From assembly GCA_018336195.1 (NCBI GenBank), contig JAGXQV010000211.1, forward strand, positions 62,001 to 126,000: 64,000 bases of DNA, given 5' to 3'. The notes under the pieces were generated by a model, which worked only from the letters and a program-made list of their open reading frames with translations, was not told the DNA's origin and searched no databases. Positions 33,145 to 41,748 of this stretch are shown here, in pieces. Source of the stretch: Sulfuricella sp. (GTDB lineage: Bacteria > Pseudomonadota > Gammaproteobacteria > Burkholderiales > Sulfuricellaceae). Each line of letters starts with the position of its first letter. Positions within the stretch are counted from its first letter, which is position 1. Both the position numbers and the translations under genes were made by a program.

Positions 33145-33464
33145 CGCAAGCCCTCCAGACGGTATTCCAGAATGGCTGTATGGAGGGCCGTCATCAGCGC
33201 GTCGTCGCCGCTGTGGCGGAACAGGAATTCCAGGCGTTCCACTACCGCCGCGCGGCGCTCGGCCAGTTCCGCTGCGCTGAGCGGCACATCCTCGGCTACC
33301 TGTAGTTGGGCTACGCCGCGGTGCAGCAGTGACGCCAGCAAAGCCGCGGTCAGTTCGGTTCCCGCGGCGAGTAGATCGTTGCCGGCACTGTCGCGCACCG
33401 GGGCCGCCAATACCATGCCGGCGAGTGCATCGGGCAAGGAGATGACACGGGTCTTAATGACCAT
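33141..33464 (-). CDS. Small protein resembling the module that accompanies HD-GYP domains
   Basis: A 107-residue protein. The stretch ISLPDALAGMVLAAPVRDSA, then LLAAGTELTAALLASLLHRG and VAQLQV, follows the pattern of a beta-alpha module seen beside HD-GYP domains; the REC-HD-GYP protein at 40105 ends with a recognisable relative (LESGMVLTRDLVSRDGMLLL). The remainder is helical (AELAERRAAVVERLEFLF). Start at 33464 has GGAGAAT upstream; an ATG five codons earlier lacks one. It overlaps both neighbours slightly. No enzymatic motif. The function is unknown. Confidence 0.7.
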   Translation of the reverse strand: MVIKTRVISLPDALAGMVLAAPVRDSAGNDLLAAGTELTAALLASLLHRGVAQLQVAEDVPLSAAELAERRAAVVERLEFLFRHSGDDALMTALHTAILEYRLEGLR

Positions 33465-34299
33465 GGCGGGATTCTCCATCGATCGGCACGATCAGCAGGA
33501 CCACCCCTCGTGATTCCGATTGACTGCCCATGGGATGGCACCATAGTTCCGCCGGGCTGCCGTCGGGCAACTGGCAGGGACGATGCCCACCCATTCCCTG
33601 ATTCGCGGAAAGTACCACGCAGTGCGCCATATTTTCCGGGAGCGTTTCGTTCACCAGTCTGCCGACCAGTCCTGTGCCGGCACCGAAAATCTGTGCGGCC
33701 TTGCGGTTGGCGATGGCGATCATGCCGCTGTCGTCCACGCCGATCACGCCGACCGGTAAATATTCGAGAATTTCCTGCGATACCTTGAGGACATTGCCAC
33801 TGTGCGCCGCTTCCAGGGTTTTTTTGCCGACCAGCAGTTCCAGATCCTGCTTGGCGGCGGTCAACTCCTGGTTGGCGTGCAGGATTTCGCGGGTCAGCCG
33901 CCGGTTTTCGCGGGCCATTTCGTAATGCTCGAAAGCCTCGCGCACATGGGCGCGCAGCAACTCGTCCTCCCACGGCTTGGTGAGGAATTTATAGACTGCG
34001 CCCTCGTTGATCGCGTCCGTCACCGACTTCAACTCGGTGTAGCCGGACAGCACGATACGTAGCGTTTCAGGGTACAGAGCCTTGGCCTTGCGGAGGAACT
34101 CGACGCCGCTCATCTCGGGCATGCGCTGGTCGGAGAGGATCACCCCGACCTTGGTGGTGGTCAGCAACTCCAACGCCTCCCGGCCACTGTTCGCCTTGAG
34201 GATGCGGTAGCCGTCGCGGCGTAGCAGGCGCGTCAGCGCAGCGAGGATGTTTTCCTCGTCGTCCACCAGCAGGATCGCTCTTTCTTGCGGGATGGTCAT
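33454..34299 (-). CDS. REC-PAS response regulator
   Basis: A 281-residue protein. REC 1-130 (LVDDEE, Asp57 in SDQRMPEMSGVEFL, lysine in TKPW), coiled coil about 130-170, PAS domain about 175-280 (EYLPVGVIGVDDSGMIAIAN) that may bind a ligand or cofactor. No output domain. The start overlaps the stop of the histidine kinase gene just upstream by four bases (ATGA at 34296-34299), so that kinase is the natural partner. Confidence 0.88.
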   Translation of the reverse strand: MTIPQERAILLVDDEENILAALTRLLRRDGYRILKANSGREALELLTTTKVGVILSDQRMPEMSGVEFLRKAKALYPETLRIVLSGYTELKSVTDAINEGAVYKFLTKPWEDELLRAHVREAFEHYEMARENRRLTREILHANQELTAAKQDLELLVGKKTLEAAHSGNVLKVSQEILEYLPVGVIGVDDSGMIAIANRKAAQIFGAGTGLVGRLVNETLPENMAHCVVLSANQGMGGHRPCQLPDGSPAELWCHPMGSQSESRGVVLLIVPIDGESRHGH

Positions 34300-35384
34300 T
34301 TCATCTCTTCATCCGGCTGCCTCACCGGTAGCCATAGGCGAAACGTGGTTCCCTTGCCGATTTCGCTTTTCACCTCGATGTGCCCACGGTGTTTTTCGAT
34401 AATCCCGTAGGCTAGCGACAATCCCAGCCCGGTACCCTTGCCGACCGGTTTGGTGGTGAAAAACGGGTCGAAAATGCGGGTCAGGTTTTCTGGGGGAATT
34501 CCCTTGCCGTTATCGGCGAATTCTACCCACACTTGGTCGCCGACCATCCCGGTGCGTATCGTGATGAGTCCGCGCGTGCCCTCATCGATGGCATGGGCGG
34601 CATTCACCAGCATGTTCATGAACACTTGGTTGAGTTGCGATGGCAGGCATTCGACATTGGGCAGGTCGTTATATTCCTTGACGACGTCGGCCTTGTACTT
34701 GATTTCGTTGTGTACCACGTTGAGGGTGCTATCCAGGCCGTGGTGCAGATCGGCCTGCTGCCACTCAGCTTCATCGACGTGAGAAAAATCCTTGAGGTCT
34801 TGGACGATTTGCTTGACGCGCCGGATCCCTTCGCCGGATTCATTGAGCAGGGCAATGACGTCCTCCTTGAGGAAATCCAGTTCCACCTGCTTCTTTACGG
34901 TCATGACCTGCGCCAACTTGGCCGGCTCGCAGGTTGACTCAAGCGCCTCGTAGGCTGCCAGCACCGCCAGCAATTGATCGAGGTAGGTACGTAGGGTGCC
35001 GAGGTTGGAATTGACGTAACCGATGGGGTTGTTGATCTCGTGCGCCACGCCCGCCGCAAGCTGGCCGATGGAGGCCATTTTTTCCGATTGCAGCAACTGG
35101 TTGTGGGCATCCTCCAGCTTTTTCACCAAGGCTTCCTGTTCGTGCTTTTCCTGGAGTAGCGCTTCTTCGATCTGGCGGCGCTCGGCCAGTTGGCTGTGCA
35201 GCCCGGCGTTGCTTTCGCCCAATTCCTTGGACATCAGGTCAAGGGAACGCTCAATCATCAGCCGGTCGGCGTCGGCGGCCTGGTAGGCCTCGTCGACGGC
35301 GCCTGCAAACGCCGCTACCTGCGGCGACAGGGTGGCGGGGTCGCCGAAAAAACGTTTGAGCTGGCGCTCCAGCAGACGGTGCAT
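34296..35384 (-). CDS. Soluble histidine kinase (HEINNP family) without recognised sensor domain
   Basis: A 362-residue kinase. The first 45 residues carry no known domain; a coiled coil (about 45-110) leads straight to the H-box [17 protein letters not shown] and HATPase ([36 protein letters not shown]). The lack of a sensor suggests that input comes from the FIST protein encoded one base upstream (stop 35386, start 35384). FIST domains are thought to bind small ligands such as amino acids and commonly partner kinases. It overlaps the REC-PAS gene downstream by four bases. Confidence 0.88.
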   Translation of the reverse strand: MHRLLERQLKRFFGDPATLSPQVAAFAGAVDEAYQAADADRLMIERSLDLMSKELGESNAGLHSQLAERRQIEEALLQEKHEQEALVKKLEDAHNQLLQSEKMASIGQLAAGVAHEINNPIGYVNSNLGTLRTYLDQLLAVLAAYEALESTCEPAKLAQVMTVKKQVELDFLKEDVIALLNESGEGIRRVKQIVQDLKDFSHVDEAEWQQADLHHGLDSTLNVVHNEIKYKADVVKEYNDLPNVECLPSQLNQVFMNMLVNAAHAIDEGTRGLITIRTGMVGDQVWVEFADNGKGIPPENLTRIFDPFFTTKPVGKGTGLGLSLAYGIIEKHRGHIEVKSEIGKGTTFRLWLPVRQPDEEMK

Positions 35385-35385
35385 G

Positions 35386-36540
35386 TCAGTGTTCCGAAAA
35401 AGTAGTGATGGTCATGGTCTGGTTATGCAACTCACATTTGGTAAGTGCGCCGTGCGGGCAAATCTCGCCATAGGAATAAAAGCCGGCCAGCACCGTACCT
35501 TTCCCCAGCACCTCGCGCACGCCTTCCACTTCCTCCTCGATGCGTTGCTTCAATACTAGTTTGCGCCCGACGCAACTGACCAGCAAGGCCAATTCCGGCT
35601 CGACCGAGCCGAGCATTTCATAGCCGGCGCGTGCCGCACCGATCGCCCCGTCGACCAGGCGGTCGAAATTGGCCTTCATCAGGCGGGCATGGCCGCCTTC
35701 CGGCATGTCGCCGGCGAAGGTCATGCTTTGGTCGTCTTCGTTTACCACCATCACCGAGCGCACCAGTCCATAACTCTCCGATCCATGGTCTTCCTCGCCG
35801 CCGCCGCGCAGCGCCAGGGGAAAGAGCAGGGCGTCCGCGGGGCTGGCGGCTTGTTCGCCCAGGTATTTCTTGTAAAGGTCGAGTGCGGAGTGACCGTCCA
35901 ACTCATACAGCACATTGCCTTTCGAACGGGTAATCAGGCGTTCCGGGCCGAAAGGATTCCAGCCGCCGAGGGAACCGTAGCCGACCATGAGGTGCTCACC
36001 ATAGAATCCCAGCGCAGCGATCAACCCCTCCTGCGGGGTGTCGTCCGCACATACCAGGGTGTGCTGAAAATAGGTTCCGTCGCCCGCCATTCCGCCGGTC
36101 ACTGCCACGCCTGTCGGCAGATTCTCGCGCAGGCCGCGCGCCAGTTCGGTACCGTTGACGGTTAGCCCATCCGACAGAACCACCACGTGCACCAGTTGTT
36201 CGGGGGGCAGGGCCTTTGCCAGGCGCGCGCCGGCATCCCAGCTCTCGCCGGCTTCGCCGATGACGGTCTGTACCAGCTTGAGCGTGGACCGCTCGAAGCG
36301 CACGGCGGTCACGGAGAGGGAATCGTCGCGGACGCGGACGCCGCAAATCTCTCCCGACGTGGAGCAACCGACCAGCAAGGCGCCCGGATAACGCGCGCGA
36401 ACCTCGCTCATCCGGTTGTCGTCGCACAACAATCCCGCGCTACCAAACAACAGCACCAGTGTCGCCTCTCCCCCGAGAGAAGCAGCCTGTTCCGTTTGCC
36501 AGCCTTCGTTGGCCGTCCAATAACATTGTTCGATTTTCAT
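35386..36540 (-). CDS. FIST-domain (FIST_N plus FIST_C) sensory protein
   Basis: A 384-residue soluble protein with FIST_N (about 20-215; ATLVLLFGSAGLL, GALLVGCSTSGEICG, LSDGLTVNGTEL, GGMAGDGTYFQHT) and FIST_C (about 225-365; ALDLYKKYLGEQAA, ALLVSCVGRKLVLKQR, VLAGFYSYGEICP). Both domains are complete. FIST proteins are predicted small-ligand sensors in signal transduction. The start at 36540 has AGGAGG six bases upstream, the best ribosome site in this group. It heads the set FIST - kinase - REC-PAS - small protein - HDOD - GAF-kinase, all tightly spaced, suggesting one sensory operon. Confidence 0.92.
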   Translation of the reverse strand: MKIEQCYWTANEGWQTEQAASLGGEATLVLLFGSAGLLCDDNRMSEVRARYPGALLVGCSTSGEICGVRVRDDSLSVTAVRFERSTLKLVQTVIGEAGESWDAGARLAKALPPEQLVHVVVLSDGLTVNGTELARGLRENLPTGVAVTGGMAGDGTYFQHTLVCADDTPQEGLIAALGFYGEHLMVGYGSLGGWNPFGPERLITRSKGNVLYELDGHSALDLYKKYLGEQAASPADALLFPLALRGGGEEDHGSESYGLVRSVMVVNEDDQSMTFAGDMPEGGHARLMKANFDRLVDGAIGAARAGYEMLGSVEPELALLVSCVGRKLVLKQRIEEEVEGVREVLGKGTVLAGFYSYGEICPHGALTKCELHNQTMTITTFSEH

Positions 36541-36635
36541 GGTGCCTCCTGCTGAATAATTCAAATTGGGCTTCGCGATAATGCCGCTGAATCTACTCTA
36601 TCTCTCGCAAGCGGTTAATCCCAGGCGGACCGTCC

Positions 36636-38081
36636 TCACGCGCCGGGTTGCTCCACCGGTAACCGGATGCGAAACGTGGTGCCCTTGCCGACTTCGCTCT
36701 CGACCACGATGTCGCCGTGATGCTTGTCGACGATGCCGTAGGACAGCGACAAACCCAGTCCGGTCCCCTTGCCTACCGGCTTGGTGGTGAAAAACGGGTC
36801 GAAAATGCGGGTCAGGTTTTCCGGTGGGATGCCCTTGCCGCTGTCGGCGATTTCCACCCAGACCTGCCCGGCCTCGCTTCCGGTGCGCACGGTGATCGTG
36901 CCGCGCCCATCGATGGCATGGGCGGCATTCACCAGCAGGTTCATGAACACTTGGTTCAGTTGCCGGGGCAGGCAGTAAATTTCGGGAATGTCGCCGTATT
37001 TCTTGATGACCTCGGCCTTGTACTTGATTTCGTTGGAAACCACGTTGAGCGTACTGTCCAACCCCTTGTTGAGGTTGGCCCAATTCCACTCGGTCTCGTC
37101 CACATGGGAGAAATCCTTGAGGTCTTGGACGATGCGCTTGACGCGGTCCACGCCGTCCCGCGATTCGACCAGCAAGTTGAGGATATCCTGGCGCAGGTAG
37201 GGCAGGTTGATGTCCTCCTTGACTGCGGCGGCATCGCCTTGTTCGAAGGCGTCGATCAGACGCAGCAACTGATTGACGTAGCGTTTCAAGGTGCCCAGAT
37301 TGGAATTGACGAAGCCGATGGGATTGTTGATTTCGTGCGCCACGCCGGCGGCGAGTTGGCCGATGGAGGCCATTTTCTCGGATTGCAGCAACTGGTTGTG
37401 GGCGTCCTCCAACTGCTTGATGAGGAGGCGTTGCGCTTCCTGCTCGTCGCGTAACGCTTGTTCGGCATGGCAACGTTCCACCACTTCGGCGATCAGGCGC
37501 TCATTGGTATCGGAAAGCTCGGCGGTGCGTTGTTCGACCCGTTTTTCCAGTTCGCTTACCAGGCTGCGGTACCGGTCTTCGCTCTCGCGCAGTGCGGCAA
37601 TGATGTTGAGCAGGGCTTTTTCCTGGTCGAGCGAGCGTTGCAGCAAGACTTCGTGATCGTCACGCGGCGCGGCGCCGGGCACGCCGCTCAGCAAGCGCGC
37701 CATTTCGCGATCCAGCCCCTGCGTGTGATGGACCAGCCACTTCAGCAGGAATTCGAGAAGCGCGCCCACCACCTTGGGATCGACGGCGTCGAGCGTGCCT
37801 TTGAGGTCGGTCACCATTTGCACGAAATTGGCATGCATGGCCTTGTGCTTGCGCACATGCTCGGGGTCGATGCGGCCTTCCGCCATCAGGCGTTCCTCGG
37901 TGCCGAAATGGTAGAGGGTGTATTCCCCCAGCCGGTCGTAAAGGTCTTGGATGAGCGACAGTTCGTTGCCCTTGGCGAAAGCCTCGTCGAGATCGTTGAC
38001 CATGTCGACCAGCTTCATGTGTTGCGCGTCGACTTCGGCAATGCCGACGTTGAGGGAGTCGTTCCACTGGAAAATCGTCAT
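36636..38081 (-). CDS. Bacteriohemerythrin-histidine kinase fusion
   Basis: A 481-residue protein. Residues 1-130 form a hemerythrin domain with the full di-iron ligand set by pattern: His21, His58, Glu62 (HFGTE), His79, His83 (HKAMH), His119 and Asp124 (HTQGLD). A coiled coil (about 150-240) leads to the H-box [17 protein letters not shown] and HATPase ([36 protein letters not shown]). Hemerythrins bind O2 reversibly at the di-iron centre, so this should be an oxygen- or NO/redox-responsive kinase (inference; both halves are well defined). The REC-REC protein encoded 65 bases upstream is a plausible partner. Start confirmed by the standard [14 protein letters not shown] opening. Confidence 0.93.
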   Translation of the reverse strand: MTIFQWNDSLNVGIAEVDAQHMKLVDMVNDLDEAFAKGNELSLIQDLYDRLGEYTLYHFGTEERLMAEGRIDPEHVRKHKAMHANFVQMVTDLKGTLDAVDPKVVGALLEFLLKWLVHHTQGLDREMARLLSGVPGAAPRDDHEVLLQRSLDQEKALLNIIAALRESEDRYRSLVSELEKRVEQRTAELSDTNERLIAEVVERCHAEQALRDEQEAQRLLIKQLEDAHNQLLQSEKMASIGQLAAGVAHEINNPIGFVNSNLGTLKRYVNQLLRLIDAFEQGDAAAVKEDINLPYLRQDILNLLVESRDGVDRVKRIVQDLKDFSHVDETEWNWANLNKGLDSTLNVVSNEIKYKAEVIKKYGDIPEIYCLPRQLNQVFMNLLVNAAHAIDGRGTITVRTGSEAGQVWVEIADSGKGIPPENLTRIFDPFFTTKPVGKGTGLGLSLSYGIVDKHHGDIVVESEVGKGTTFRIRLPVEQPGA

Positions 38082-38146
38082 GTTCTAATCTCCGCTCGGA
38101 AGCGCGATGCGCAATGGGAGTCCCCGCCCCGCTTCACCCTCGCCTC

Positions 38147-39094
38147 TCAACGGGGGATCCCCTTCAGCGCCTCGCCCATCCGGCGGTTTTCCTGGACCAG
38201 ATTGCGGTAGGCGATGGCCTGCGTCACCGTGCTGCGCAAGTCGTGTTCGTTCCAGGGCTTGCCGATGAAAGCGTAGATTTCCGAACGGTTGATGGCGTCC
38301 AGCAAGACTTTCATGTCGGCATGTCCGGAGAAAAGGGTGCGCGCGGCATCCGGTTGGATCTCGCGGAAAGCTTCGAGAAATTCCACGCCGTTCATGTCGG
38401 GCATCCGGTAATCGGCGATCACCAAGTCGTAGGCGACCCGCTTGGCCTGCTCCAGGGCGCTGAGCGGCGAGGTGGCGGTTTCCACGATAAAGCGGAAATC
38501 GTGGTGTACTTGGTGCGCTCGCGGGTTCGCTTCATGGCGCATTGCCGCATAGAGACCTTCAAGGTGGCTATGGTGGGAAAGATCGCGCGACACCGCGTTG
38601 AGGGCGCTCTGCTCATCGTCCACCACCAGGATTTGGTAATGTTTTTCGGCTTCGTAAAGCTTGGCCGGCTCGCCGTATTTTTCCCGGTACGCCTCGGCCA
38701 GCCGGCGGTTCTCGGCGATCACCAGGCGATAGGCCAGCGCTTGGGCTACCGTGCCCGCCAATTCCACCTCATCCCAGGGTTTGTTGATGAAACGGTAGAT
38801 GTGGGTATGGTTGATGGCATCCACCAGCGCGTCGCGGTCGGCCAGGCCGCTCAGGATCAGGCGGGTGGCGTCGGGCTGGATTTCCTGGAAGGCCTCCAGG
38901 AACGCCACGCCGTCCATTTCCGGCATCTTGTAATCGGAGATCACCAGGTCGAATTGCCGCGACTTGGCGCATTCCAGCGCTTCCTTGGGGGAGGTGAAGG
39001 TTTCGACGGCGAACTCGCCCTTGCGCGCCATAAATTCGCGTTTCAGCGAAGTCAGGATGTTCGCTTCGTCGTCTACCAGCAGTATCGAATTCAT
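38147..39094 (-). CDS. Tandem receiver protein (REC-REC)
   Basis: A 315-residue protein of two complete receivers: REC1 about 1-125 (LVDDEA, SDYKMPEMDG, NKPW) and REC2 about 152-300 (VVDDEQ, ADYRMPDMNG, GKPW), joined by a helix. Unlike the paralogue at 4683, both acidic pockets are intact. Between the acidic pair and the phospho-Asp of REC2 there is an insertion of about 20 residues (HSHLEGLYAAMRHEANPRAH). No output domain. GAGGAA precedes the start. The neighbouring hemerythrin kinase is the likely phosphodonor. Confidence 0.88.
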   Translation of the reverse strand: MNSILLVDDEANILTSLKREFMARKGEFAVETFTSPKEALECAKSRQFDLVISDYKMPEMDGVAFLEAFQEIQPDATRLILSGLADRDALVDAINHTHIYRFINKPWDEVELAGTVAQALAYRLVIAENRRLAEAYREKYGEPAKLYEAEKHYQILVVDDEQSALNAVSRDLSHHSHLEGLYAAMRHEANPRAHQVHHDFRFIVETATSPLSALEQAKRVAYDLVIADYRMPDMNGVEFLEAFREIQPDAARTLFSGHADMKVLLDAINRSEIYAFIGKPWNEHDLRSTVTQAIAYRNLVQENRRMGEALKGIPR

Positions 39095-39140
39095 CGAAGT
39101 TCCTCTATCTTTTTGTTAGTGACTAGGGGGGCACAGGGAG

Positions 39141-39989
39141 TCAGTCGGCTGCGGATTCGGTCCAGTTCGCCGGGGGTTCATCATCCCGGCTGGCTTCGAA
39201 TACGTCCGCAATGGCTTCCTGATAGGCATTCCGGTAGTTCAATACTTCTTCACGGCGCTTGTATTCGGTGATGTCGCTGAACATCCCGGTATATTGGCGG
39301 GGATGTCCGTGAGCATCGCGCACGCTGGTGATGGTCAGCCATTCGAGGATGATGTCGCCGCTTTTGCGCTTGTTCCAGATTTCGCCGCTCCACTTTCCTT
39401 CTTCCGACAAAGCGGCCCACATCGCTTGGTAAAAGGCCGCATCGTGTTTCCCGGACTTGAGGAGGGCCGGCGTCTTGCCCAGCACTTCAGCGGGCGAATA
39501 GCCGGTGATCGTTGAAAAAGCCGGGTTCACCGCCAGGATCAGCGCATTTTCATCGGTAATCACAATGCCTTCCACCGAGTTTTCGAAAATTTTGGAAAAC
39601 TGGTTGCCCTTTTGTTCATGTTCGAAATAGTCGAACGCTTCCCGGATGTCGTTGCGTAGCGTGTCGTTGTCCCACGGCTTGAAAAGGAACTTGTAGATAT
39701 GCCCCTGGTTGATCGCTTCCGTCATCGCCGTGATGTCGGAATAGCCGCTCAACACCATGCGCACGGTGTCGGGGTAGCGATCCTTGGCCTTGGTCAAAAA
39801 TTCGACTCCGCTCATGCCGGGCATGCGCTGGTCCGAAAGAATCACCTGCACCTCGTCGTTTTCCAAAAGGCTCAGGGCTTCCTCGCCGCTTTGCGCGGTG
39901 AGCAGGCGATAGCCGTCAACCTGGAACAGCCGGGCCAGGGAATTCAAGATAGATGCTTCGTCATCGACGATCAACAGGGTTCTGCTCAT
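39141..39989 (-). CDS. REC-PAS response regulator
   Basis: A 282-residue protein: REC 1-120 (IVDDEA, Asp53 in SDQRMPGMSGVEFL, FKPW), PAS about 130-245 (NSVEGIVITDENALILAVNP, WNKRKSGD), short tail. It is a close paralogue of the N-terminal half of the REC-PAS-GGDEF-EAL protein at 11893, as if the catalytic half had been lost or not acquired. No output domain. It is separated by 46 and 115 bases from its neighbours. Confidence 0.88.
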   Translation of the reverse strand: MSRTLLIVDDEASILNSLARLFQVDGYRLLTAQSGEEALSLLENDEVQVILSDQRMPGMSGVEFLTKAKDRYPDTVRMVLSGYSDITAMTEAINQGHIYKFLFKPWDNDTLRNDIREAFDYFEHEQKGNQFSKIFENSVEGIVITDENALILAVNPAFSTITGYSPAEVLGKTPALLKSGKHDAAFYQAMWAALSEEGKWSGEIWNKRKSGDIILEWLTITSVRDAHGHPRQYTGMFSDITEYKRREEVLNYRNAYQEAIADVFEASRDDEPPANWTESAAD

Positions 39990-40104
39990 TTGCAGCCTCC
40001 ATCACTTTCAAGTAAAGCATATTTCAAAAACAGCTTCTATAACACTTCAATAATCGCCTCGAAGCACGTTTGCCGGCGCAGGGAAGATCATCGCGACGGC
40101 AGCT

Positions 40105-41484
40105 TCAAGCCGAAGACGGTGGGCGCTTTTCCCCCAACTTTTCCGGGCGAACGTAGAGGGTAACCGGATGCCCGTCGGATTCTTCGAAATTGCGGATCTG
40201 TCCGATCAGCGAATCGTCCAGCACGTAATCCCGCGCCAGCAGCAACATGCCGTCGCGGCTGACCAGATCGCGGGTGAGCACCATCCCGGATTCCAGCTTG
40301 GTGGCGGGCACGGTGACTTCCGGGCCGTAGGATTCGGCTTTCGGCGTTTTGCCCATCAAATCGATGAAAGCGTCCACTACTTGGGGGTCATAGCGCTTGC
40401 CGCGCCCCTCGGTGATCATCTTGAGGGCGCCGTCCGCGTTGAGCGCCTTGGGCAGCAATACTCCCGACTGGAGCGCGTCGTAGTCGTTGGCGACGGCGAG
40501 AATGCGCGCCCCGGAGGGGATTTCCTGGTCCTTCAGGCCCGCCGGATAGCCCAATCCGTCGAAGCGCTCATGGTGAGCGCGGATCAGGCGTGCCGCATTC
40601 GCCAGTTGTTCCAGGGCCATCAGGGCCGCCGCTCCCTTGGCCGGGTGCTTGATGAATTCGGCGCGTTCCTCGATGGTGAGCGTGGTGAAGGGCTTGCTCA
40701 GCAAACGGTCGGGCAGGCCGATCTTGGCAATGTCGTGGAGCAGGCTGGCGACCACGATGTCCTGGATTTCCGCGGCGGGCAAACCGAGTTTCTTGGCGAG
40801 GTTGCGCGAGAGGTCGGCGACGCGCCGCGAATGGCCGGTCAGCGACTTCTCGCGCATCTCCATCAGGTTGGCGAAGACCTGGATCGAGGTGAAAAATCCC
40901 TTTTTCAGCTTTTCGTGCGCTACCGATAGCTGCTCCATGGCTAGGCGCAACTCCTCGGTGCGGGCGCGTACTTTGTCTTCCAGGCTGGCGTTGAGTTCCT
41001 TCAACTCGTCATTGAGACCCTTGAGTTCCTCGTTCTGGCGCGCGGTCAGCGCTTCCAGGCGCTGTTTTTCGGCCTTGAGGAGCTTGCGTTCCAGCGAGTC
41101 GCGCACGGTCAGCAGAATTTCCTCGTCGTTCCACGGCTTGGAAATGTAGCGGTAGATCTCGCCGCGATTGATGGCGGCGATGGTGGAACTCACGTCGGCA
41201 TAACCGGTGAGGAGGATGCGCACCGCGTCCGGCCATTTGAGGCGGATTTGTTCGAGCACTTCGGCGCCGCTCATGCCCGGCATCCGCATGTCCGAGACCA
41301 CCACGTCGACCTTGCCCTGTTCCTCGTCCATCGCCGCCAGCCCCGCTGCGCCGCTGTCGGCAGTAAGGATGCGGTAGCCGTGCGGGCGGAACAGGCGCTT
41401 TAGCGAGGACAGAATATTCGCTTCGTCGTCGATGAATAAAAGGGTAGGGGGGGCAACGCTGCTGATTGCCGATTCCTGGATCAT
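40105..41484 (-). CDS. REC-HD-GYP c-di-GMP phosphodiesterase-type response regulator
   Basis: A 459-residue protein. REC 12-135 (FIDDEA, Asp65 in SDMRMPGMSG, SKPW), coiled coil about 135-195, HD-GYP domain about 200-370 with His250-Asp251 in LLHDIAKIGLPD, HHERFDGLGYP (304-314) and a C-terminal module LESGMVLTRDLVSRDGMLLL related to the small protein at 33141. The metal-binding HD, HH and GYP motifs are present; HDIAK replaces the commoner HDIGK. Expected to hydrolyse c-di-GMP when phosphorylated. The start codon lies directly against an inverted-repeat element that supplies the ribosome-site region (GAGG nine bases upstream). Confidence 0.92.
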   Translation of the reverse strand: MIQESAISSVAPPTLLFIDDEANILSSLKRLFRPHGYRILTADSGAAGLAAMDEEQGKVDVVVSDMRMPGMSGAEVLEQIRLKWPDAVRILLTGYADVSSTIAAINRGEIYRYISKPWNDEEILLTVRDSLERKLLKAEKQRLEALTARQNEELKGLNDELKELNASLEDKVRARTEELRLAMEQLSVAHEKLKKGFFTSIQVFANLMEMREKSLTGHSRRVADLSRNLAKKLGLPAAEIQDIVVASLLHDIAKIGLPDRLLSKPFTTLTIEERAEFIKHPAKGAAALMALEQLANAARLIRAHHERFDGLGYPAGLKDQEIPSGARILAVANDYDALQSGVLLPKALNADGALKMITEGRGKRYDPQVVDAFIDLMGKTPKAESYGPEVTVPATKLESGMVLTRDLVSRDGMLLLARDYVLDDSLIGQIRNFEESDGHPVTLYVRPEKLGEKRPPSSA

Positions 41485-41747
41485 CCTAAAAACCTCAGTT
41501 GGACGGGTTGGAGTGTGCGGTTTATCGGGCGTACCCCAAGGGCACTTCCTTCGGGGCGGATTGCAAGGCGCAACGACGCGGAATGGCTATTCCATTCCAA
41601 GGAGTTGGAACGCAGCAATCCGCCCGAGAAATCGTGCAATCCGGCCCGTAGCGGTCTCACCAAATTGGTGAAAGTAAAATCACAAGCAAAGCTTATTAAA
41701 ACCAACATCGTATGCCTCATGGCGAGCGGTCAACTGAGGTTTTTAGG
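41485..41747. repeat. Gap-filling inverted-repeat element, 263 bp (CCTAAAnnCCTCAGTTG family)
   Basis: Perfect 17-bp inverted ends CCTAAAAACCTCAGTTG (41485-41501) and CAACTGAGGTTTTTAGG (41731-41747). The element begins at the base next to the HD-GYP start codon (41484) and ends one base before the stop codon of the upstream kinase (41749-41751). Its ends match those of the 90-bp element at 11140-11229. Inside, GGCGGATTGC and GCAATCCGCC form another inverted pair. Small frames within it are not credible genes. Confidence 0.7.
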
Positions 41748-41748
41748 A

